The position numbers and the translations under genes were made by a program. Under the pieces are notes generated by a model that was not told the origin of the DNA, made no database searches, and was given only the letters and a program-made list of their open reading frames with translations. A DNA stretch of 36,108 bases, taken from positions 1 through 36,108 of the forward strand of contig JANTQF010000354.1 of the NCBI GenBank assembly GCA_032988165.1, read 5' to 3'. Positions 22,814 to 33,676 of the stretch are shown one piece after another. The stretch's first letter is position 1, and each line of letters begins with the position of its first letter. The DNA comes from Emmonsiellopsis sp. PD_33. Lineage: Eukaryota; Ascomycota; Eurotiomycetes; Onygenales; Ajellomycetaceae.

Positions 22814-23557
22814 TATTCAAGGACATGAGGCTGGGGTGACAGACGTAGATGCTATCGTTGAAAAACGATGAGATTGATTTCTTGTTGTAGAAGAACGCGA
22901 GGTTGGGTTGATTCCCTGGGTCCAAGCGAGGCAGATACAAACAGCTTCTGCAAAGCAACTGTCCGTCCAAACAAAGGTCTTCCTTTCGCCCCAGAAGCTT
23001 CCATATCCTTTAACACAACCACTCAATGAAAGCCACGACGTTCTTTTCTTTGTTTTTTTTTTAACCTTCCTCCTAGTCTTGCAAGGACTCTTTGCTTATC
23101 CGCATCTTATGCCACAGGGATTGGGCCATAAATTGTGAGCTGTGGATGTTGGAGGCCTCAATCCACCACCATCCACCATTCTTACAATTGGCTGCATGCA
23201 ACCTTCGCTCCATCTTGGCATTTCCCTTTACTGTCTAGAACTGCTTGACTCGACCTGTGCATGCAGCTAGTACGAACGGACAGTACCAATAATTGCGTTG
23301 ACAGACGGATGAATGCGTCTAAGCCCTCGAAAGGCATGCCTCATTATTGCTGTATCCACTGATATCCCTGCCGTTTGTTTTGTTCAAATAACACTGGCAT
23401 ACAACTTTCATATTCTACCCCGTTGACACAGATGGAGAATTCCTGAATTTTCCTTTCCATATTGTTGTCTTAAGCCCTTCCGTTCCTCCTCCCACGTCAT
23501 AAATATTGGATAATTTTTTCACAACATCCCTTTGAGCTTTGACAACATCCTCCCCTC
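22814..23557. promoter_or_regulatory. shared divergent promoter region
   Basis: These 744 bp separate the start codons of two divergently transcribed genes, the PD-(D/E)XK-like gene (minus) and the helicase/AAA gene (plus). It includes a nine-base T run near 23051 and a C/T-rich block at about 23470-23557 just before the helicase ATG. No coding exon is supported. Divergence allows, but does not prove, co-regulation. Confidence 0.5.
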
Positions 23558-26500
23558 ATGGCTCCCCAACGCGACAATGACAATTCTGCTCGAAGCCGCA
23601 GGCTTCGAATGGCCTTTCGAAACACTGTGGGAGGGAAGCGTCCGATTGACACCGCGCAGAGTGCCAGGGTATTTGTTGAAGCAGTGTACAGCCAGCCTGA
23701 CCCGGCGACATGCATGTCAAAGCTCATTAGTTCGCCTCACGGGTTATCTTCGTTGCAATCTGCCTTACGCCTGGATATTTCCTCCGACTTCCTCAATGGC
23801 CCCACCGCGTGTCTTCTTCAATATTTTCAAAATCCTGAATTGAAAGGGATATGCGGAGGGGAATATCTACGCCAAATCATTCTTCGCGTGGTTGACCCTC
23901 CGATATTTTGGGGTGCCTTCCTTGCTGCCTTCAAAAGTGACCGTCTTCAGCCAAAAGCTGTGCAATGTTTTGCCTGGTTGCTTCTTCAGCTGCTTTCGCT
24001 TCCAGTGGAGAAAGCAATGGGGTATGTGGGAGAAGCACGAGATCCCATTATCCAGGAGAAACTTCTTGAGAATGCCCAACAGGATGTTCGTCTTATGGGT
24101 CAACGAATCAAGCACATCGCTGAAGCCATTACTTCACCCCGCGGAACAGAGGAACATCAGGCCGGTGGTCGCCACGACAATGATTTTGTCGACATCCGGG
24201 AAATATCGATACTCCCCACAGCAGATGAAATTGCATCGAAAGATCCCCCCTTTCTACGCCGAGCGATCGATGTCTACGAATGTGAACCCAAATCTAGCCG
24301 ACTTGCGATGCACCTGGACAACCAATTTCGTTTGCTTCGAGAGGATATGCTCCGTGACCTCAGAGAGGAGCTTCACCTTGTCCTTGAATCCAAAAAAGGT
24401 GGACGCAGGAGTGTTTATATCCAAAACCTGGCGGCAATCGGCATCGAATGCGATCTTCGCTCGCCTTGGTCAATCCTATTCAAGTGTGTGGATGACATTC
24501 CACAACTACGCGGTTTGGAGAGGAAGCGGCGGGTAAAAACTATTGACAACACCCCGAATTTGTTGAAGCATGGGTCTCTCGCCTGCCTGCTGGCGGACAA
24601 CCAACTCGCCGGGCTGGTGACCATAGTCAGAGATGAAGACCTGCTGAAAAAGTATCCTCCCGTTATCCGTCTTCAAATTTCGGCCGATTCGGCGGATAAA
24701 TCTCTTCTTCGACTTAAAATGGCGCAAAAGATCGATATAATCCAGTTAAACACTGCCGCTTTTGCATACGAGCCCATTCTCAGCCAACTCAAGGAAACCA
24801 AAGAGTTGTCCCTTCAAACCGAGTTATTGCATTGGAGTTCCGGAGACCCCTTACCTGATATACCATGTCAATCAGCCGCAATGTCGAACCTGGTATCGAA
24901 AATCGAGGATGATCCATCACAGGATCTGAGTGAGGTTATGCAATTACCCCAGAAAACGTTTCTAGATGCATCACAGGCAGATTGTTTCCTCAGTAGCCTT
25001 TCTCAGAGGGTCAGTTTGATCCAGGGACCACCAGGTAAGCCACATCGATGATCATTAATTACCGAATAGGGCAATGTTAACCATTCAGAAACGTAGGGAC
25101 GGGAAAATCGTTTATTGGGGCTATGATAGCAAAGGCGATTCATGACTTCTCGACGGAGACAATTCTTGTTGTCTGTTACACCAACCACGCTCTGGACCAG
25201 TTCCTCGAAGACCTTCTCGACATCAATATCCCGAAAGCAAGCATTGTCCGTCTTGGAGGGCCAAGCAAGGCGACGCTAAGAACTAAGGAGCTTTTAGTAT
25301 CCCAGCAGGGGAGTGGTTTCAAGTTGAAATGTGATGACTGGAATATCATCAATACGAAGAAAATTGAAGCCGGTTTGGCTGTACAACGGCTACACAAAGC
25401 TTGGGGTAGATATCTATCCCCAGGTGTAACCCCCGATGACCTCTTTGAATATCTGGAGTTTCTTGAAGATGACTTGTCCTATTTCGATGCATTCAAGGTC
25501 CCGAATGAACAGGATGGTATGACCCGGGTTGGTAGGAAAGGAAAGAATGTGCAAAAGGACTACTTACTCAAACGATGGGCGGGTGGAAAGGATGCAGGAA
25601 TGTTTAAAGACGTGGTGAAGCACAAATTCCCTCGAGTCTGGCAAATGCCTTCGTCTGAACGGGCTTCGAAACTTCAGGGCTGGAAAATGGGCATCGTCAA
25701 AGACCATATCATTGACATGAACAAATACGGAAAAGACTACGACTCAACACTCAAACAAATTGATACGATTTACAGACAGAAAGATTTGGATGTTTTGCGT
25801 CAGAAGCGAATAATTGGATGCACAACGACCGCTGCTGCAAAATACGTGCATCAAATACAGACTGTTCTGCCAGGTGTTCTTCTTGTGGAGGAAGTCGGTG
25901 AAATCCTAGAAAGCCATATTCTAACTGCACTTGGCCCAGAGACTAAACAAATGATTTTGATTGGCGACCACAAACAGCTTCGTCCCAAGGCACATTATGA
26001 TCTTGGAGTGGAGAAAGGGGAAGGATATGATCTCAACCAATCGTTATTCGAAAGACTCATCCTCAAAGGTTATCCCCATCAAACCCTTTACCAACAACAT
26101 CGCATGCGGCCAGAAATTTCGTCTCTCGTTCGCAACTTGACGTATCCTAATCTTGCCGACGCACCCAAGACTCAAGGCCGGCCTAACTTGCGAGGTTTTA
26201 CTGATAGCATAATATTTCTCGACCATCACCACTTGGAGGATGAAGCTGTTGGGGTCCCGGATTGGAGAGATACGACCTCTAGAACCTCGAAGAAGAATAC
26301 TTTCGAAGTTAATATGGTGCTCAAATGCGTTCGTTATCTCAGTCAACAGGGTTACAAAACGGACGACATGATCGTGTTAACTCCATACCTTGCTCAGCTT
26401 CGTTTGATGATGGATGTTCTTGGACAGGAAAATGATCCCGTTCTCAATGATCTGGACTCGTACGATTTAGTTAGAGCAGGGTTATTACCAGCGGCTACTG

Positions 26501-29500
26501 CTAAGTTGAATAAGTCTCGTCTCCGAATTTCAACTATAGGTATGGCTCTCCAAATACGATTCGTGCAAATCACCTTTTACTGGCTCAGAGGATACTAATC
26601 ATATATTTTTAAAGACAACTACCAAGGAGAAGAACGAAATATTGTCATCGCCTCCTTGACCCGAAGCAATTCACGGGGTGATATCGGATTCTTGTCGGCC
26701 CCAGAGCGCTTGAACGTTCTCATTTCCCGAGCTAGAGACAGTTTGATAATCCTTGGAAATGCCAGCACTTTTCTTGAGTCTCGGAAAGGCGGTGAACTCT
26801 GGACCCGTTTCACAGATTTGCTCAAGGAAAGGTCACATATATATGATGGATTCCCTGTCAAGTGCGAGCGCCATCCAAATAGGAAGGCTCTTCTGAGTCT
26901 CCCAGAAGATTTTGAAGAGTGCCCAGATGGAGGCTGCATGGAACCATGGTAGGTTAATTCAACTACCTTGTCAAATGGAATCAAGCTAACAAATGTACTC
27001 TAAAGTGGGGTGATTTTGAACTGTGGGATACATCAGTGCCCGTCACGTTGCCATCAGTTACATGATCATAGCAAAATGCCGTGTGAACATCTCGTCGAGT
27101 ATACCTGCCCGAAAGGCCATATCCGCCACTGGAAATGCCACACCAATCGCCCTCAAACATGCATCATTTGTGATAGAGAAGCGCGCGAACGACAGAGAAA
27201 ACTGGCAAGAGAACTCGATCGCCAACGGCAGCGTGACCTTAACCTGCAGAGACATGTGGCGTCGATGGCTGATTTGGACGCACAGATCCGGCAAGCACGG
27301 GAGAAGAAGACTGACGCTATATTAGCTCAAGAACGTATACGTGCTCTGGAGCAAAAGAAACGAGACTTGGAAGCAGCCCGGAAGGCAGCGGCGTCCAAAA
27401 TGAATCAGCCCACTTCCAACCTTGTGTCACAGCCGCCTTCGACTACGCCAGCCGAGTCTAAGAGCTCTCAAAAACCGACCTCTGGGAACAAAGAGACCAA
27501 AGGAAGTAATTCCGAAGCTGCAGGAAACAGACCGGCACGATCTCCGTCTGAGCTGGAATGGGAGCGGCAGAAGCTAATCGAAGGAGCCAAAAATGGCGCT
27601 CTTGACGAACTTATGACCATGACAGGGTTGGAAGATGTGAAGTCTCAATTCCTCATGCTGAAAGCGAAGATCGAAACCGTTGAACGTCAAGGGACGGACC
27701 TTAAACATGAGCGATTTGGAGTTGTCCTGCTGGGTAACCCTGGTACAGGTAAATTTTTGAAATGTCGAATTACGTTTCTCCTTGCATGCTAATAATCAGA
27801 CAGGGAAGACAACCGTGGCCCGGCTTTATGCTAAATTTTTAGCTTCGCTGGATATCCTTCCTGGAAGTGAGTTCGTCGAAACTACTGGTTCCCGTCTAGC
27901 CAGCGATGGGGTCAATGGAGCCAAAGGCCACATCGACAAAATTGTTCAAGCAGGAGGGGGTGCATTCTTCCTAGATGAGGCCTATCAGCTTGCGGAAGGA
28001 CATAGCTATGGAGGTGCTGCTGTTTTGGATTTTCTCCTTGCTGAAATCGAAAATCGAGTCGGACAGGTTGTTTTCATCCTTGCTGGGTACAACAAACAGA
28101 TGGAGAAATTCTTTGAACATAATCAAGGATTCGATAGTCGGATCCCATATCGTCTTCAGTTCGCGGATTACAACGATGATGAGCTTCTTACCATGTTGGG
28201 CCGTGCGGTTGACAAAAAGTATAAAGGCAACATGAAAATGGAGGATGGTGCCCGAGGTTTGTATGCCCGCATTGTTGTCCGTCGCCTTGGTCGAGGCAGA
28301 GGTCGCGAGGGTTTTGGGAATGCTCGAGCATTGCAAAACGTCCTTGCAAAAATATCCGATAGACAGGCCAAACGTCTCCGAATGGAGCGTGCTACTGGAA
28401 CCCAGCCAGACGACTTTCTGTTTACTCGAGATGACCTGATCGGTCCGGAACCATCTGAGGCGCTTTTAAATTGCGCTGCATGGAAGCAACTCCAGCGCAT
28501 GATTGGGCTTCGATCTGTCAAGGATTCTGTCCAGGGGCTGCTTGATCGTGTTAAGGTTAATTACGACAGAGAGCTACAAGAGAAACCGCTGATTGAAGTC
28601 AGTCTCAACCGAGTCTTCTTGGGTTCTCCTGGTACTGGGAAGACTACTGTCGGCAAGCTTTACGGTCAGATATTGACTGATCTCGGTCTTCTGACAAATG
28701 GGGATGGTAAGTTATCGTTCCTTCTTGCTCCAACCAACTTTCCTTTCCTCCTGGCGTATATGAAACACGTACTGATCTCTGTCCGCTAGTTGTCATTAAA
28801 AACCCATCAGACTTTGTTGGTGATGTTTTGGGAGCCTCTGAAAAGAACACGAAAGCTATCTTGAAAGCAACTGAAGGAAAGGTACTCATAATAGATGAAG
28901 CATATATGCTTTACTGTGGCGGTGGGCAGGTTGGAGGATCTGATATGTATAAAACTGCAGTAATCGATACCATCGTCGCAGAGGTGCAAAGCACCCCAGG
29001 CGAAGATCGCTGCGTACTACTTCTTGGATATGATGCTCAAATGGAAGAAATGTTCCAAAACGCAAACCCTGGGCTGTCACGGCGATTCCAACTTGCCGAT
29101 GCTTTCCACTTCGAAGATTTTGATGACGGACAACTTCGAAGCATCCTAGACCTAAAGCTTCAAAACCAGGGTCTGTCTGCTACAGAGGAAGCTAAAAATG
29201 TCGCAATCGACGTACTCGGCAAAGCTCGCCTTCGTCCCAACTTTGGAAATGCCGGAGAGGTTGAGAATCTGATTAGCCATGCAAAAGCACATCAACAAAA
29301 GCGACAATCCAAGCTTCCCCTGGAGAAGCGTACCGTGGACATTGTTTTTGAACCGGAAGATTTCGATGAAAATTTCAACCGGTCAAAAAACGCTGTTGCA
29401 AACTGTCGAGAGCTCTTTTCCGACGTCGTCGGGTGCGAGGAAATCGTGGAGAAGTTGGAAGGCTATCAAAAGACCTTTGCAAATATGAAAAGACGAAATC

Positions 29501-30909
29501 TGGACCCGCGAACCCAGATCCCTTTCAATTTTATCTTCAAAGGACCTCCAGGTATGTTTTTATAGACGCTTAAGCCTAAGAACATTAACTTCTAACGCCG
29601 TCTAGGAACCGGGAAAACCACAACAGCACGCAAAATGGGGCGTGTCTTCTACGATATGGGCCTGCTTGCCTCCTCCGAAGTCCTAGAATGCTCCGCAACA
29701 GACCTCATTGGTCAATATGTCGGCCAAACTGGGCCCAAGACTACGAGTATGCTTGAAAAGGCACTAGGCAAGGTCTTGTTTATTGACGAGGCGTACCGGC
29801 TTGGGGGAGGTGGTTTCGCGACCGACGCAATCAATGAGCTTGTCGATAGTCTCACCAAGCCGAAATTTGTGGGGAAAATAATTGTGACACTTGCTGGCTA
29901 CAATGAGGATATGAACAAACTCCTCAGCGTCAATCAGGGTTTATCCAGTCGGTTTTCTGAGGAGATCATTTTCACGAATATGGAGCCCGATCATTGCTTG
30001 GCTCTCCTTCAGCGAAGACTCGAAGGCGTTGGTATTACTGTCGATCTCAGCTATCAATCCAACGCGTATAGAGAGATAATCCACATCCTGAAAAAGCTAG
30101 GCAGTCTTCCATCTTGGGGAAACGGTCGCGATATAGAAACGATGTCTAAACAGATCATGGGGTTTACCTTCCGGAATTCAGAGGACACTGATAGTGCGCT
30201 CATGGTCTCCCCGGGACAAATCGCTGGGGCCCTCGAAAAAGAGTACGCAAAGCAACAAGCGAGATGCTCCGTGAAGTACGACCCCCTTAATATCGAGCTC
30301 GAGAAATTGAAAATGGACCCCCCCCAGGCGCCACCTCCTCCTAAAATCCGAACCTCCGTCGGATTACATACCGCTGCTCCAACTGAAAGTGCTAATCCTC
30401 CTCAAGAGTACGCCCCGGAATCACAAAGCTCAGCTCCCATCTGCAGCCAACGCGATGTAGGAGTATCAGACAAGACCTGGGCTCGACTACGACACGACAA
30501 ACAGGCCCACGAGCTTGCTCAAAAAGCCCTCGAAAAATCGATCGCCTCCTCGACCGCCGAAATACGATCAAAAGAAGCCGTGCAAAAACAACTCGGACTG
30601 GCAATGGAGAAAATCGAAGAAGCAAAACAGAAAGCCACAGACGACAAAGAAATGGACCGTCTGAAAAAACTCCATGAAGAAGCTCGTCTAAAAGACCTCC
30701 TGGCAAAACAAGCCATCAAAGCCGCTGAGGAGGCTCGTGAAGCGGCGGAGCGGAAGAAACGGGAGGAGGCCAAGGTGCAACGCAAATTGCGCACAATGGG
30801 CGTATGTAGTATGGGATTTTCCTGGATTAAGCAAGCTGATGGATATCGGTGTGCTGGGGGTGCGCATTTCGTGGGTAATAGTGCGCTTGGGATTTCGGGA
30901 GAGGAGTGA
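23558..30909 (+). CDS. NF-X1 finger / SF1 helicase / triple CbbX-type AAA protein
   Basis: Seven exons (23558-25034, 25097-26539, 26615-26948, 27006-27748, 27804-28706, 28790-29551, 29606-30909) give 2321 aa, with every junction in frame. Order: helical N-terminal region (1-480); UPF1/ZNFX1-like SF1 helicase with Walker A GPPGTGKS (490-497), motif II VEEVGEILE (about 755), GDHKQLRP (about 781), motif V TIDNYQGEE (about 973) and LNVLISRARD (about 1005); Cys/His-rich NF-X1-like segment (about 1055-1142); charged coiled coil (1143-1218); three SpoVK/CbbX-type AAA modules with Walker A near 1328, 1603 and 1888 and Walker B DEAY near 1388, 1664 and 1944; Pro-rich linker; coiled coil (about 2150-2280); terminal GYRCAGGAHFV motif. 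All three AAA P-loops, DEAY boxes and SR motifs look intact. Relatives (ZNFX1, Hrr1/SAD-3) act in RNA silencing or antiviral sensing. The role here is inferred and no substrate is visible. Confidence 0.93.
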
Positions 30910-32174
30910 AAGGGTAATGAGGGTGGGGATGGTGATTTGTTGGGAGGTGGTTTTGAAATCGACGATAGGTTAAGTGATGAGAAATGCATTCTTAATAGCT
31001 AATGGATAATAAATTGAACGGTTATGGCTTATTTTACATTTTCCAATTGGCACAGCTCCAAGACCCCTTCTGGAAGATGGTTGGTATCAGCTTTGAAATT
31101 CCACCTTATTAATAAACGACGCCCCTAGTTACAAAAAAAGGGGGGCTTCCAACCCCGACTTGCAACATTATGCCTACCAACAATGCAATCATCCAGGGAG
31201 TTGTCCCCGTCATATAAAATTTCCTAGCACTTCTCGGCATCAAGACCGAGTAGCTTATGTAATATATCAAATCTCGGGCCGAAGCGGCGCCAAGAAAGCC
31301 AAACCCGGGATGACAGCCGATTTGACGACCTCATTTCTTCCTGTCCAACATCAACATACCACCTTATGTTCGCGAACACCAAACTGGTAATCACGAGCTG
31401 GCCTCGATATCTGTCTGTGCTACGTCTATGACGGCTCCAGACGACGACCACGAAAAAACTCGATGTTCACCTGATTGCTACCACACGACCTGATCAGGGG
31501 TGCTCCTTGTTTTCGTCCTCGGAGTTCTATTGATGGCGAGTTTTAGCGGCTCGTGGAGAGGAACTTGGAGATGGCTTTGGTTTGGGGGAATGTGATGCGG
31601 TGCCGCTCTTATTCTCTGTTAATGGCAGAATATTGGAGTGGCTCATAGTTAACTGGCCATTGTCGCCAGGCATTCTCCAGATGCATATGACAGATACGAC
31701 AGTAACACAAGCTGGCTGGCACTTGATTCTTCCCCGGGACAAAATGTCTTCCCATGGCCAACAATTAACCCGTTAATGATGACTTCTCTTGGTTGCGATT
31801 GCATCTTGTCCTTCAGTTATCCTATTCAGCCCCCACAACCAAAGGCTGTCTTGAACCCTTGATGGAGGGTCATTGATATCTAGCCATCATTAAATGTTTC
31901 ATTTAGTTCGTCATTCTTTTCTCAAGCAAAGCTCAGCTTTGTGAGGTGAAGCTCTCAGCTCAGGAGATCTACTATGTGATCTCCAACGCGCCTTCTCTCC
32001 TTTTCAGCTTTCGTTTATACATATACATATATATCTCACCAACATTACACCAGCCAGAGATGCCATCATCATCACATATTCTTAACCCACACGTCTCTCC
32101 CAACCCCCATCCTCATGAGTCTCTTCCCTTCTATATACCTACCGCAACGATACCATCTATAACAACCGCCAACA
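30910..32174. other. intergenic region upstream of the cutinase gene
   Basis: A 1.27-kb spacer carrying the helicase/AAA 3' UTR and the cutinase promoter. Short frames on both strands have no domain. The last 200 bp contain TATA-rich sequence (ATACATATACATATATATC, about 32017-32035) and then a C/A-rich leader, which fits a core promoter and 5' UTR. Confidence 0.55.
32017..32035 (+). promoter_or_regulatory. TATA-like element of the cutinase gene
   Basis: A TA-repeat stretch about 140 bp upstream of the cutinase ATG is the best TATA-box candidate in this promoter. Only position and composition support it. Confidence 0.35.
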
Positions 32175-33038
32175 ATGCACCCACGCACCACCCTCAACCT
32201 ATCCCTCCTTCTCCTCCTAGCCCTAAACATCCAACCCATCCTCACCAACCCCCTCCCCGCCCTCTCCCCCCGCCAAACCCCCTGTGCCCCTCTAACCATC
32301 CTCTCCGCGCGCGGCAGCTCCGAATCCCCCGGCGAAGGCCGCCTAGCCGCCATCGCAGACATCCTAACCTCAACCCACGCCAACAGCGTGCGCCGCGCCC
32401 TCGACTACCCAGCAAAGATATTCCCGTACTTCCCCTCCCTCGTAGACGGGATCAATGCGCTAGTGAACCTGTTAAATTCGACGCTGACAACGTGCCCGGA
32501 CTCGAAGTTTGTACTTATGGGGTATTCGCAGGGAGCGCATGTTATTGGGGATGTGCTTTGTGGGGGCACGTTGACGTGGCCGGTGGGTGAAGGGGTTGGG
32601 GAGAAAGGTGAGTTCTTTTAGAAGTTTTAATGGGGGAGGGGGGTGGGGGGGGGTGGTGGTGAGAAAAAGGGCCGAGGATATATGATCTCAAGATACTCAC
32701 TCGTATAAAACCATCCATAGTCGCCGCAATAATCTTCATGGCCGATCCTCGCCATGTCGTCGGCGAGCCATACAATGTTGGCACATCCACTCACCACGGT
32801 GTATGTTCGTCCTCTCAATTTGCTTTCATTCGCTATTATTACCCTTTTATCTCTAACGATTCGGGTCTAGCTTTTCCCCCGCCTGTCTGGACAATGTGAA
32901 AAATACGCATCCCGCATGCGCTCGTACTGTGACGCGGGCGATCCAGTTTGCGATAGCGGGTTCGACCGCGAGGTGCATAGGCGGGTTGTTGAGAAGTATA
33001 AGAATGATGCGGTGGGGTTTGTTAATGGGCTGCTTTGA
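32175..33038 (+). CDS. secreted cutinase-family (CE5) serine esterase
   Basis: Exons 32175-32607, 32721-32800 and 32871-33038 give 226 aa. Introns are 113 nt and 70 nt; the second has a CTAAC branch. A signal peptide with a leucine-rich core (about 1-24) precedes a short Pro-rich stretch. CE5 enzymes hydrolyse cutin, short esters or acetylxylan through an alpha/beta-hydrolase triad. Visible triad: S118 in GYSQG, D195 in GDPVC, H207 in EVHRRV. The oxyanion-region motif ARGSSE and Cys residues at TPC, TTCPDSKF, GQCEKYA, SYCDAGD and PVCDSG would form family disulfides. Length fits a single-domain enzyme. The first in-frame ATG gives the signal peptide; an ATG at 32060 is in another frame. Cutinase versus acetylxylan esterase cannot be settled by eye. 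Confidence 0.92.
32632..32660 (+). repeat. G-run cluster inside cutinase intron 1
   Basis: Within intron 1 of the cutinase gene there are runs of G5, G6 and G8-9, then GG triplets, on the sense strand. This satisfies the usual four-G-tract pattern for a quadruplex in DNA or pre-mRNA, close to the 5' splice site. Confidence 0.7.
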
Positions 33039-33676
33039 AATGTGGATTTGTGTTGTGCGTGGAGGGACTGTTGTTGTTATAGGCATAGAGCGGTGAGGTT
33101 ATGGGGTTATGGGGTAAGGGGGTAAGGGGTAGACTCGGGGGAGGGGGGGTTTGTTATAGATATAGTGTGCTTACATAAAGCGTTCGATGGTAACTATGGT
33201 ATATGCCCTATAAACTGAACATAATTCACTTTTTGGCGGGGACTCTGGAAGGGTAGGTATGGCGGAGCAGGCTAATGTCATTGTTCCTCGAGATGTGGTG
33301 GTGAGAAGTTATTGATGATATGGAAGAGGATGCCTAAATGATCAAAGCAGTCTATTTTGCGGTCTATTCTGGGATTAAACAAGGTAACAAGAGGCTAATT
33401 AATACAGGATATAGTAGTAATAATACATACAGAAAGTTTTTTAGAAAAAGAAGAAGAAATAGGGGGGGGAAGACATGGTGGGAAATGCGGATATAGTACA
33501 TGCCGCTGCCGAACGGTATTCGTTGGTAGTTGTAGGTGAAGGTTTCAGAGCAAAGTCAGCCTTGATGTCTATAATAAAACAAAAGAGGAAGAGTAACACA
33601 TTCAGCAGCTGATGTGAACAATGGAAGCCTGGGCAATCAGCTGTTGTTCCAAAGTTGGCAGCGTCCCGGTTCCCGA
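33039..33676. other. convergent intergenic region
   Basis: This 638-bp spacer lies between the cutinase stop (plus) and the stop of the HTH gene (minus). It starts with G-rich sequence (33097-33150) and includes purine-rich A/G sequence near 33430-33475. No coding exon was recognised; it should hold both 3' UTRs. Confidence 0.55.

Noticed and set aside
31946..32590. 214-codon plus-strand frame with an earlier ATG over the cutinase
   Set aside because: It is in another frame, His/Pro/Arg-rich, while the 32175 frame has a signal peptide and the full catalytic triad after splicing.
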